Position numbers and translations under genes: made by a program. A model generated the notes under the pieces. That model saw only the letters and a list, made by a program, of their open reading frames with translations, ran no database searches and was not told the origin of the DNA. From NCBI RefSeq assembly GCF_020497125.1, contig NC_059081.1, positions 18,757,105-18,821,104 on the forward strand: a stretch of 64,000 nucleotides of DNA. The letters are read 5' to 3'. Below are positions 22,005-32,425 of the stretch, piece after piece; within the stretch, counting starts at the first letter, position 1; every line of letters begins with the position of its first letter. Origin of the DNA: Mauremys mutica (taxonomy: Eukaryota; Chordata; Testudines; Geoemydidae).

Positions 22005-22757
22005 TAGGCCTAGTCCATACTAGAAAAGTTTTACTATGGTTAGGGGATGTGACTTTTTACTGCTATCGTTATACCAGTATAAGTCCTAGGCCAGGTCTAT
22101 ACCACACACTTATTTTGGTATAACTAGGTCGCCCTGAGCGATGCCCGCCTCTATGTAGACAGCACTATTTCGGCAGGAGAACATCTCCCACTGACATAGC
22201 TACCACCTCTCACGGAAGTGGAGTTATTACGCCAATGGGAGAGCTCTCTCCCATCAGCTTTGAGCATCTTCACCAGAAGCACCACAGTATCGCAGATGCG
22301 CCAATGCAAGTTTGTAGTGTAGCCCTGCCCCCAGTGTGGATACAGTTATACTGGTATAGCTTATTTTGCTTCCTGAACCAAAATAAGCTATAATCAGTGT
22401 AAGCACTTTTATCCTAGTATAACTGCTTTCACACTTGGGGATGGGACGGGGGGGGGGGGGGGTAGCATGTGTGGCTGCTTTAACGATCCTAGTATAATTA
22501 AAGCAGCAAAGCTTTCTAGTTTAAGGGTGTATCTATGCTACTAGTGTAGTATAGACACTTACTACAGTGACAGAAGGGTTTTTTCCATTACTGTAGTAAA
22601 TCTTTCCCCTTGAGAGGAGGTAGCTAGGTTAATGGAAGAATTCTTCTGTTGACCCAGCTGTGCCTACAGTGGGAGATACGTTGACCTAATTATATTGCAC
22701 AGGTCATGAGCGATGTAGCTAGGTCAACCTAAGTTTTAGGTGTAGACCAGGCCTAAA
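22005..22757. mobile_element. nested palindromic MITEs
   Basis: The outer ends, TTAGGCCTAGTCCATACTAG at 22005 and TGTAGACCAGGCCTAA up to 22756, are inverted copies. Inside, 22089-22330 begins GGCCAGGTCTATAC and ends GTGTAGCCCTGCC, a second element with its own inverted ends. Further inside, a stem TATAGCTTATTTTG / CAAAATAAGCTATA stands near 22355-22393. The interior words AGCTACCACCTCTC and GGGAGAGCTCTCTCCC belong to the same family as 60905-61140. The whole is a nest of one or two MITE families with G and T runs. Confidence 0.65.
22448..22462 (+). repeat. G15 homopolymer
   Basis: Fifteen consecutive G inside the nested MITE region. Runs this long are prone to sequencing length error and can form quadruplex-like stacks. 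Confidence 0.9.
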
Positions 22758-22924
22758 CAAGCCCCTAGTGTGAAAGACATAGTGAGAGAAAAAAGAGGGG
22801 TGTAAGTCTCTTTTTTTTTTTTAAACTAAAAATCCAAGAGTCCGGGAACCCTCATGTTCATGGCATAAACTAATTGGGGGAGGGTAGGAAGAAACTTCTA
22901 TGCAAGCAGGTTTGTTCATAACTC

Positions 22925-23046
22925 CCTATTGTAGGGTTTCTTGCCCCATCTGGTGAAGCATTTGGTATTCGTCAATATCAAAGACAGGATACTGTACAAG
23001 ATGGGCCACTGGCCTGATCCACTGTGGCAATTCCTCTGTTCCTGTG
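22925..23046 (+). mobile_element. CR1 LINE, 3' fragment
   Basis: The words CAGGATACTGTACAAGATGG, GCCACTGGCCTGATCCACTG and GGCAATTCCTCTGTTCCTGT follow the CR1 3' end consensus (tactgggc-agatgg-ccattgg-tctgatccag-tatggca). Divergence is high, so it is an older copy. Two overlapping minus-strand frames (90 and 76 codons) are incidental. Confidence 0.65.
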
Positions 23047-23049
23047 TGT

Positions 23050-24655
23050 GTACAGATATGTATGTAAGATGCCCTTGACCAAGGTACTGAAAATGAGGAA
23101 AAAGAGATAGGACAGTATGAGCTGTAAGCACATATAGAAACATAATTATAGTACAAAGAACATGAAAGCTATTAAAACTCAAGCACATATACCTTGACTA
23201 GGAAGTACAGTATGAAAAGAAGAGCCGGGGAAGGTAAGTTAAGGAGAAATGATAATGCAGAGATAAAGAGTTTCCAAATAATGAACATTTTACATTATTT
23301 AACTGTAGTAATGGGGGGATGGATAGAAGGAGACCTAAATAGAAAATGTGAAAAGGACTCCCAAAAAAGAAATAGTCTGAAAACAGTGACTATTGGAAAA
23401 TACTAAAATGGATGAGATGGTCTGGATTCTAAAGCAGTGTAGCAATATTTTATTTCCACTCTGGCTTGGAATGAATAACTTTTTTTTTGTTAATAGGCAA
23501 GTAAAATATCAATTTTCATCATCAGTTGCAGCAGCATAATAGTAACAGTGAGTACATAGATTTTATCCATGGCCTGGCTCATTTTCTGATCAGTTCAGCC
23601 TTTCAGAATAAAGAAACACCAAATCACAGTTCTGTAGAAATTAACTGTAATTTTGGCAATTTCTGATCTATATTTCTTCAACAACAGGCAAAAACTCAAA
23701 CAGCTGTAGTTCTGTACCATATAAGGGAAGCACACCGTCTTCTGTATGCTTCCGTTTTGTCAGATCATGTTGGGCAGAAGAAGCCATGATGTAGTCCCAG
23801 AAAACACGGCCAGTGGTTAATCTATATCTAGGAGTACTTAGGATCTCTGCTTAGGCATCTGATAACTTTAGTGTTCTTTGTTCTGGCTGTGGTACTCAGA
23901 ACTGGTTTCCTAGCCATTTTCTTTTTACCAGAAATAGAGACCAGAATAGAAACTGAGATTTGCATTATGTGAGAGAAATAATTCCTGGGCACAGGAGTGC
24001 AGGAACAATTTGTATAGTGGGGTTGCTGAGAGCCATTGAACGAAGCTGTTAACCCTATATATGATGGAAACCATTTCAAGCCAGGTGGTGCAGCAGCACT
24101 GTCAGCACCCCTGGTTCCAGCAGCTATGCCTGGGCATAACACATGATCTCTAAGATATTGTGACAACTACAGGTTCCAAACAGGTCCAGCAGTTCGGTAC
24201 AGGTATAAACCGTAAACATAACTTATCCCTACCTATCATATCTTGTGTCACTGTTGCAACACATTCCAGTGCATCTACCAATACTAAAAGGATATGTACT
24301 GCAACAATTTGCAGTTTATATGGCAGCATTTTGTAGTGCGTGACTTACTTTCAGTGAAAAATAAATAGCCTATGTTTTTTTGGCGTTTGGGGGGGAGACT
24401 GTGGCAGGTTGACTGACATACTACCTAGGCTGTGGCACACCTCAAAACCCCAGGCCAAGATTCTTTGCTCACACATTTTTTGTGTTGGTAATTGCCACTC
24501 AGTTGTGTGCTATGTCATAAAATATGCTGAAACAGATACAGAAAGAATATTTCTAAACTATTTGTCTATTAAATTTGTATTCAAATGATTATTTATAACA
24601 TGACTGTGATTGTCAGTCTATCAAATATGGTGAATAGTCATTAATTTATGGGATT
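23050..24655. other. non-coding stretch, nothing recognised
   Basis: No repeat family or coding signal was recognised. The 112-codon minus-strand frame at 23828-24166 lacks any motif and has no splice context. A T-rich run with GGGGGGAGA lies near 24375-24397. Confidence 0.4.
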
Positions 24656-24660
24656 AAAGC

Positions 24661-24690
<30 letters not shown>
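24661..24690 (+). repeat. (CT)n microsatellite
   Basis: About 13 CT units with one GT interruption, directly before a CR1 tail. Confidence 0.95.
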
Positions 24691-24691
<1 letters not shown>

Positions 24692-24694
24692 AAT

Positions 24695-25075
24695 GGGCTG
24701 AAACCAATGGTCACCCAGTGAAATTAACGGGCAGCAGGTTTAAAACAAAACAAAAGGAAGTACTTCACACAGTGCACAGTGGACCTCATTGCCAGGGAAT
24801 GTTGTGAAGGCCCAAACTATAACTGGATTAAAAAAAGAATTAGATATATTCATGGAGGAAGGTCCATCAATGTCTCTTAGAGAAGATGGTCAGGGATGTA
24901 ACCCCATGCTCTGGGTGTCTGTAAGCTTCTGACCGACAGATGCTGGGACAGGATGACAGGGATGGATCACATGATGATTGCCTTTTCATTCCTTTTGAAG
25001 CACCTGGCATTGGCCACTGCTGGAAGACCATTGGTCTGACCCAGTATGAGACCGTTCTTATGTTCTTATGAAACC
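24695..25075 (+). mobile_element. CR1 LINE, 3' end (about 380 bp)
   Basis: The longest CR1 tail in the window. In order: GGTTTAAAACAAAACAAAAG, CTTCACACAGTGCACAGT, CTCATTGCCAGGGAATGTTG, a TTCATGGAGGAAGGTCCATC segment, CCATGCTCTGGGTGTCTG, CACCTGGCATTGGCCACTGC, GGTCTGACCCAGTATGAGA and the terminal microsatellite TTCTTATGTTCTTATGAAA. This is 3' UTR with the last coding remnants; the reverse-transcriptase region is absent, as is usual for 5'-truncated copies. Confidence 0.85.
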
Positions 25076-25079
25076 AAAA

Positions 25080-25965
25080 CCCAATTTCTAAGCACTTCTA
25101 AATTTCAACATATCTGATTTATATTTTCTTGGAGAATAAATGTATCCAGGCGTCTATGTGCCATATACTCTATATTTTCTGGACTAACACAGACAAGCCT
25201 ACTCAGAGGCATTCAAGAAGCAGAACTTCTAGGGTTAAACCTTTGGGAACTGGGTAGAGGAATAAGTACAACTTCCCAGAATGATAATAAAAAGTTTAAG
25301 CCAAATTCAGATATTTATCAGCCCAAGTTACTTTATTGGGCAAATTCAGACATGCTATACAACCTGCAGTCATGTGGCCCTATGGATCTGTGGGAGGAGT
25401 TTGCAAACACTATTCATATATTATTTTTTGTGTTTATATGTGAAAGAGTAGCTTGTCATTTTAAGACCTTGTTTGTTCGATGATGTTTTTTCCTGCTTCC
25501 TTAGCCTTGTCTGTGTTACTTTTCTAAGTATAATGCACTTACACTCCTGATATGTTATTTTCAAACAGAATCAGATAAAACTTGCATTAAAACTTCTCAG
25601 TTTTTGGTCAAACTGTGTCTCAATTTCACTATCCTAAGCACAGGTATATTTAATTGTATCTGCTTGGAGAAAAGGTTTAGTGCACAAATTACTGCAGGCT
25701 CTTTGAATACTTAAATTATTTGACTTTTTGGTGCTAAGTCATTTGGACTTTCAGATCCAAATTGAGCCCTAAGTGTACTGAAATGATCAAGCAAAAAAGT
25801 GTAATCGGACAATGGTTGCTCCATGGTCTAATCTGGCTGAAGAATAAACAAATGTAGAGAGGCTTTAAAATGTCTACAGGTAGCAGCAAGATAAATGTTT
25901 GGTTCATAGAAAAGAAAACAGCTTATGTTTTTAAAATAGCAGAAAATTACTTATGCTAAAGGAGG
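25080..25965. other. non-coding stretch, nothing recognised
   Basis: AT-rich, no repeat family or coding frame recognised. GACTAACACAGACAAGCCTAC at about 25182-25202 resembles the end word of the 14.8/29.0 kb repeat, too short to call. Confidence 0.4.
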
Positions 25966-26410
25966 TGTAGAAAGACTATGAAAATTTGGTATGTGAATAA
26001 AAAGAGATGCATGAGTGAGAAATGGAAAGGTGGTGGTAACTCAGAACTAAGATGAGATGTGACAAGAAAGAGTTCTGGTGAATGAAAACAGAGGAAAGAG
26101 AGGAGGCAAACAAGGAAGCTGATAGCAAAAAACTGGGACTGTAAATGTGTTCAGAAAGATCACTGGATTGAAACCATGGAATGACAAAGATGGAAGAAAA
26201 GGAATGAAAAAAGACATGATGCAGCTCCGGTTTTAGTGATCTGCAACAGAGAGAAAAAGATTGGGGAGGGGGGAATGGAGAAGAGCAGTTTATGCCACTC
26301 AGATCATGACTTGGGTCAAAGCTAGAAAGGAGATGAAGAGAAACTTTAAAGAACAAACAAACAAGACGGAGAGAGAAATGGCCCAACAGAAAGTATAAGA
26401 AACAAACAAA
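25966..26410 (+). repeat. purine-rich tract
   Basis: For about 440 bp the plus strand is strongly biased to A and G (runs such as GAAAGAGAGGAGG, AGAGAGAAAAAGA, GGAGAGAGAAA). This explains the 136-codon minus-strand frame, a Ser/Phe/Leu-rich peptide produced by pyrimidine codons. It is a degenerate simple-repeat or strand-asymmetric region rather than a gene. Confidence 0.6.
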
Positions 26411-28085
26411 ACACAGCCAGTTTTATGCACTATACCATTGATGTACTAAATACATCAGGCCAAATCTTTCTGATGCATCTGCTTACATCAGGTCTAATTT
26501 TGGCAAGAAATGTGGAAAAAAAACACCAAGAACTAAAAACAAACTAAAGAGGATCCCTTAAATACATCCATGGTCAACCTGATGGCCCCTTCCCCAAGTG
26601 ACACTACTCCAGCAGAGATCGGAGTAGCTTTCCACCAGGGTGATGTTCTTGAAAGATTCTCAATTCTGGAACTTTCTTTCCCCCTGAATCCAAAACAGCC
26701 TGAATTTGTTAAGCTTCCAGGCATGCTGCAAAGGTCATCCTTTTTGTCTCAGATGTTGAGGGTGAAAGAAGATTGATGGGCTGAGGTGATGGGGTTTGAT
26801 TGTTGTTTGGGAGGGAGGTGGGGGATCTGATCAATGTGGTTAAGCCGATGAGTTAGTTTGTTTGGGATATCTGGCACCTCTAGAAGTCAGAATATTAATT
26901 ACTTTCATTTTTATATTCAAAAGGAAGATACTTGTATTTGGGAGTTTATCTGAAGATGATGATGTGCATTTTGTTTAATTAAAACTGCCTCAAACTCCAA
27001 GATATTTTTAAAAAATTTAAATTAGAACAAATAAACTTGTAATAGGTTAGTGACTAGACAGTGTCAATTCTGTGATGTAGGAAGGCAGGGGAACTGGTAG
27101 AGGGAAGGCAGGTGGTAGAAATACAGGAGAGCTCAAGAGGCTTAGGTAAGCTGTGGCTGTGCATCTAAAATTCTTTTGGGCCAGTGGAACCAGTTAACCA
27201 AGGTGAACTTCTTAGCCCTATTGCCTCACTAATAATGATAGTAATAATCTTTCTCTGTAAAGGAGGAGGAGGGAGTGCAGTAAGGGATGTAAGACCCTAT
27301 TTATAAAGCTGCTAAAAGTGCTTTGGAAGGTATTTGCCAGAACAGTTTTAGATGCTGGTGCAGCTAGATGGAATTGTTCAGTAAGGCTGACTGTGTTTCA
27401 GAAGGTGTGGATGTTGAGTGAAGCCCTGCAGAGATGAATTTGAGGGAGTGTTTTGCAAATCAAGATTTGAAAATGAAGATACAACTAATTTTCCAACGAC
27501 AGAGATGACTACATATTCATGGTTAGAATTAATACGGATCTGTCTTCATGGGGATTTGCATACCTGCTGTTCTCTGCTACACTTGCAAAGTAAAATCAGA
27601 ATAATCCTGCTGGGACTAATAGCTTCAGGTCAGAAACTTTCAATAATGACTTTAATTCTTCTTCTTCCCTCTAAAGGAAAAAAGGATCAAAACGCGAAAG
27701 GACTTAACTAAGTGTAACAGAGAAAGTAATATTAATGACCAGTAAACAATAACAGAACAATTGTCCTAACAGCCATATCTGAAATGCTTCACTTGCCAAA
27801 TTGTCCATTACTTTCTACCCTGAACAAGGTGAGCATGTTAATCACTTGCTTTGTTTTGTGAATCAGGTACCTTAAGTACTATGGCTATGCCCAAGAACAC
27901 CTCCTTTATCGAATGGTGGATGATCATGCTTTTGCTGTGATATTTTCTAGGGTTTGGATCTTGCATGTTCACACACCAGCCACTGCCCTGGGCCCTCCCT
28001 CTGCATTTTAAATAGTATTTGAAGAGCACATTATTTTCCTCCAGGAAGCATTCAATTTTAATCATATTACCCTATATTAGAACCC
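26411..28085. other. non-coding stretch, nothing recognised
   Basis: Frames of 97 codons (27418-27711) and 63-75 codons occur but have no recognised domain or clear flanking splice pair. No repeat end was recognised. Confidence 0.4.
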
Positions 28086-29026
28086 GTCTGTGACAATCAG
28101 TCCAGACACCCGAGGGGAGAACAGAAGGTTTAACCCTCCCAAAATGAGCAGATGAATAAGCTGATTGCATGCTGTGCTGTTGTACTATAAAAGTATATTA
28201 GTAAGATCTTTTGTGAAAGCTTGTAATATTCTGAACTTGATGGTCATTATTATCTATGTGTACCAACTGTGGTTATGAATTTATGTATTTATGCATGTAG
28301 AAAATTGTGTTCATAATCTATAATACAACTTCAACTAGAACTTCATAGCAAGAATGGACCCCTGCCTAGCCAGGTCTTTACAGAAAACCAGCTCCAAGTA
28401 ACCATCCATAGTCTGGCCCAGTAAAAGTCAATGATGGGCCATTAGAGTTAATGGGAAGATTGAGACATCCTGGCTTTCAAGTCAAGAGGGAATTTCCCCC
28501 ACTCTGAATAACCGTGAGTTACATGCCAGGAAAGGGCAGAGGGAAAGGAAAAAGTCTTTTTGAAAAGGAGGCTTCCAACTCAGGTTTTCATCCAGAAGCC
28601 GAGGGGCAGCTTCTAGTCAGGAATATGTCCGTGAACGCAGGAAAACTGTTCAAAGGCAAAAGATAACTTGTATTAGACAAGGGATTTTATCTAATATGGA
28701 AGTGTAAAGCCTGAGGTTGTGTCTTTGTTTGCTTTCTGTGTAACTTGTATATGTTTGCCTTCCCTTACTATTTCATTTTTGAATCTGTGTTTTTTCTATT
28801 AAATAAACTTTTGGTTTATTTTTATCCCAAGCAGGTCTCTGGTGTGCAAACTGCATGGAGTGTGTTTGCGCCAAAGTGAGCTCATAACTGGAGGGCTGAT
28901 TTCACACATGTGGGGGTGACAAACCAGAGGGGAATGGTTTGAGTGCCTGGCCCTTAAGAACACGGAGGATGGAGTTGGGGAGATTTAGGACTGGAAGGAC
29001 TGCTGATGTCACCTTGCAAGGAGTAA
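28086..29026 (+). mobile_element. LTR-like element (probable solo LTR)
   Basis: The segment begins near TCTGTGACAATCAGTCC. It has a TATA-like ACTATAAAAGTATA near 28185-28198 and a polyadenylation signal ATTAAATAAACTTTTGG near 28799-28815. It then runs through GGGCTGATTTCACACATGTG and GGGGTGACAAACCAGAGGGG to GCAAGGAGTAAC. Promoter-like box, AATAAA and a downstream tail are the LTR order U3-R-U5. No internal retroviral frame adjoins it. Boundaries and class (ERV or Gypsy) are uncertain. Confidence 0.5.
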
Positions 29027-29156
29027 CTAGTCTGATGAAGTGGGTATTCACCCACGAAAGCTTATGCTCCAATACATCTGTTAGTCTTTAAGGTGCCACA
29101 GGAATCTTTGTTGCTTTTTACAGATCCAAACTAACACGGTTACCCCTCTGATACTA
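29027..29156 (+). repeat. interspersed repeat, near-complete copy
   Basis: Reads TCTGATGAAGTGGGTATTCA, CCCACGAAAGCTTATGCTCC, CATCTGTTAGTCTTTAAGG, TGCCACAGGAATCTTTGTTG, and ends ACACGGTTACCCCTCTGATA. It is the forward relative of 14836-14949. The repeat is common and well preserved across turtles and crocodilians. It directly abuts the LTR-like segment. Confidence 0.8.
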
Positions 29157-29464
29157 GTTTCTACTTTGCTGTTGAGTTCCCGTTACTTTAGATTATCCTG
29201 AGAGATGAAAAAATACACATGCTTATTGAGCTAATGATACATATGCTGTCCCCAGTGGAATGTTTCATTTAAGTGGATTTAATGGGGCTAATGCTGTACG
29301 AAATTTGAATTTTTTCAGAACTACATATATAAAACTATAGTTCCATATAATTACTGTAAACCTGACTCTGCGATCCGTGCTCACACAAGATAGTCAGTAG
29401 GACTGTTTGCATGAGTAAGTGAATGAGCAATGGTTGCAGAACTGGCCTGGAATGTTTAGTAGAT

Positions 29465-29765
29465 AGTCATGGGTGGCTGGTATCATAGGGTGGAGGAGGC
29501 TGTGCCTCCCCAAACAGCCAGGCATGGCCCCTCCCATGCTCCACCACCAGACCCCCTTCTGCCATTTCCCCTGTGCATCGTGGCCCTGGCTAGGGCTTGG
29601 GCTAGGGCTGGGGCCACGCCGCCCTCCTGGCGCTCTGGCGCTGGGGCCACGCCGCCCTCCCTCCCGGCGCTCTGGGGCTGGAGGCAATAGGCGGTGGTGG
29701 GGACCAGCTCACAGGGGATTCAGCCTCCTCTCAGCTGGTGGTTCACGCGCCTCCCATGCAGATAG
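29465..29765 (+). mobile_element. GC-rich MITE-like repeat
   Basis: Between GGGTGGAGGAGGCTGTGCCT and TCACGCGCCTCCCATGCAG the DNA is GC-rich and contains a tandem pair of GGGGCCACGCCGCCCTCC units. GGAGGCTGTGCCTCC is itself palindromic. Similar GC-rich repeats with internal tandems occur at 53720-54427. Three overlapping frames (73-101 codons) are artefacts of the composition. This is not a CpG-island promoter: it is short and lacks motifs or a donor. Confidence 0.5.
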
Positions 29766-31540
29766 TAGGACCCTATAAAGTAAAGGTACTTTGCTTTAAA
29801 GCCCTTTTGCTTATAGACGACAGATGTATAAGCTGAGTTGTACTAACTCCCATAGTTAAGGTTGTCCAAGAGTTTTCATTCTACAGGCAATTTGTGAATG
29901 TTTATAACTTTGCCAAATTTTTACCTTTTCTCATGCCAGGAGACATTTTTTTTCTTTTTTTTAATTTAAGCAAAAAATGAGTTGGCCTACTGTGGTAGTG
30001 AAGTGAGTGGAGAAAATACGCATTTCTGCAATCATGTGTATTTACTGAAACTTTTTAAATTGCTTTAGTTCCTTGATAGCACATGGCAGAAATGTGAAAT
30101 TTGGCTCTCAGGTTTCAGATTTTCCTTTCATTGGTCTGGTGAAAATAATTTTGATGTGGCTGAGTTATAACTGTTCAGAAAAATGAACTCCAGTATGTGC
30201 AGCTTTTTGTTAAATTAATGATTTACGATTGTTCCACTGGTAATGCTTAGGTAAGCTGATGGAAATATCTGTTAACGTATTATGGGGATTCTGCTTACAT
30301 GACAATTTTTATTTGTAATGCATAGTTGATTGTGGAATATGATTTTGGGAGGGTGTCAATGGAACAAGACAGGTTTGTGAAAGAGCCCTGTCTCATTCTG
30401 TATGATGTGTAATGCTGTGTATAGAATAGATTCCTGCCCCATTACATACTATGTGGACAGGACAATGTCTTCTATTTCTGCCTGGCAAATAATTGCATAT
30501 GATAGAATTTCTTTAGTTTTTCCATTTTGTAAAATAAATAAATAAAAACAACAAAAGAATCTTAGGAAATTCCATAACAAAATTACATGAAAAGAATGCT
30601 AAGTGTGCAAAGCAAAGCACTCAGGTCAGAAAACACCTGAGCTGAGGTTGCCCAGTTAATTTTGGCTCTGGCCTGTGCACATATATCTTAATTACATGGC
30701 ATACTGTTCTCCCCTGCCACAAGATCCCTGCTCAATCCACGTGATGGGTAGATGTGAGTGAGACAGGCTTGTGTGGCAAATACGGCTGAGGTCTGGAGTG
30801 CCTTGTTGCGAGGTTTGAATGGTATGAGTGTCTGAGGCGTGGGGTTACACACTAAATGAGGAAGATGAAAACATATATGCAAAGAAAAGCACTTCAAAGT
30901 CAGGAAATGCCAAAATTAAGGCAGCTCATGCAATCTTATTTCTGCCCCTCTGTGCCTATGCACTACAATAGTGTCTTTAATTATACGATCATATACTGCC
31001 CTTCCACAGGCCACTGCTTCATTCAAGCTCTAATCCAGCAAAGCACTTAAGCATGCACACAATTTATGGGAGCAGTCATATTGAAGCGAATGGAACTATT
31101 TTGTGTGATTTTTAAAGTTAAGCACATGCTTGTTCGGCTAGCTCAAGGCCTCTATGTTTAGGGCAGACAGGACTTTGTGTAATACAGCTATTCAATACTT
31201 AATGTTCTTGGTATAGATTTTTATATGGATTTTTGTATTTTAAATAAATCTACAGTTACATATTGTAGAAAACATGAGCATTTACATTTTAAATTAAATT
31301 TTCAATGGGCTCAGCTGCCCATTCAGTTACAGTGGGTGAGGACTGATACAAAGGCAGGCAAGGTATATAGGCTTGTGTCCCAAATTGGGCTGAAGGGACA
31401 TGCTTATCTTGGTTTAGCAATCTATGAACAGGAATGAGTCAAGTGGCATAGGCACCAAAGTAGTTTCTTGTGGGAGTGAGGTGCCTGCCTCATGCCACAC
31501 AAAATGGCTGCCACCAGATGAGAAGAAGGTGAAAGTAGGC
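29766..31540. other. AT-rich non-coding DNA
   Basis: No repeat family or coding signal is recognised apart from a TAAATAAATAAATAA run near 30530-30546. A weak 'AATCCAGCAAAGCACTTAAG' word near 31033 fits an old MITE edge. Confidence 0.4.
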
Positions 31541-31544
31541 CCAC

Positions 31545-32035
31545 TTTATAACTCTTAGCTCAGGTTAGAGCATTAACCTGGGATGTAGGAGGTTTGATTC
31601 TCCCAGGTTTAATTCTCCTTTCTGCTGCAGGGGGAGAAAGGATTTGAATAGGGGTCTCCTGCTTCTCAGAAGAGTCATTCTCATTCTCTTTGGCCCAATG
31701 GCTGTCCACTGTGGATAACATTGACCTTAGTCATTGGGCCAGAGGGGGGTTGACTCTGTAGCCCAGTGGTTAGGGCATTTACAAGGGAGGTGGGAGACCC
31801 ACTGTCTAGTCCTCCTTTTCCAATTGCTCTTTCATTATTTAATCTACAGTGGAACAGCTTCATCAGGAGAGAGTGAAAGGACCTTATAGCACAATATCTC
31901 ATAGTTCATGGGTTAGAGCAATTTCCTGACAGGTGGGAGACCCCTGTTCAAATTCCCTCCCCACCCAATACCAGTGAGAATTGAACCTGGCTCTCCCACA
32001 TCCTGGGCAAGTGTGCTAATCATTGGGCTAAAAGT
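31545..32035. repeat. composite repeat of tRNA-like modules
   Basis: Four modules resemble degraded tRNA-type polymerase III heads. Three are forward (AGCTCAGGTTAGAGCATTAA at 31557, AGCCCAGTGGTTAGGGCATT at 31761, TCATGGGTTAGAGCAATTTC at 31906), each followed by a GGGAGACCC / GATTCTCCC-like B-box region. One is reversed (GAATTGAACCTGGCTCTCCC at 31978 to AATCATTGGGCTAAA). This is a SINE-derived composite, not functional tRNA genes: none folds into a full cloverleaf on inspection. Confidence 0.6.
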
Positions 32036-32274
32036 TACCAGGGGTGGCAGTAGCAGCAGTACCACCACCACCTCCTCCTCCATCAGAGTTTGAATGGGAC
32101 CTGATCATGTAGGTGCTCTGTGAGCACACCTACTAGTTTGTCCTGCATGTGAAATAGGTATTTGTCTGCCAGCCTTCCCCTGATCCATGGATCTTTCTGG
32201 GGGTACATAGGCTTCCAGACAGCTGGAGTGAGGCAGCAGTGTGCATGCCCTGAGGCCCTAAGGGACCTTTTACC

Positions 32275-32425
32275 TTCCAAACTTAGGTGGCAAGTGAGTT
32301 GAGGCATCTTCAGGGTTTGGTGGGAGTTTTGTGGATCTCAGTGGAGCCTAAAATTGGGATTTATGCACCTAAACCTGACATTTATGTGGCTAAATCTGGA
32401 TTTAGGTGCCTAACTACTTTTATTA
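32275..32425. mobile_element. MITE-like repeat with GGTGCCTAA words
   Basis: Starts near AAACTTAGGTGGCAAGTGAG and contains TTTATGCACCTAAACCTGAC, TTATGTGGCTAAATCTGG and TTTAGGTGCCTAACT. These iterated GCACCTAA / TTAGGTGCC words in both orientations mark a turtle palindromic repeat adjoining the tRNA-like composite. Confidence 0.5.

Noticed and set aside
25976..26386. 136-codon Ser/Phe/Leu-rich frame
   Set aside because: Explained by purine bias of the opposite strand.
29465..29765. second CpG-island promoter
   Set aside because: Short, tandem GCCACGCCGCCCTCC units and repeat-like edges, no donor.
31557..31950. possible functional tRNA genes
   Set aside because: Only A/B-box-like words; no cloverleaf pairing, and sequences fit SINE heads.
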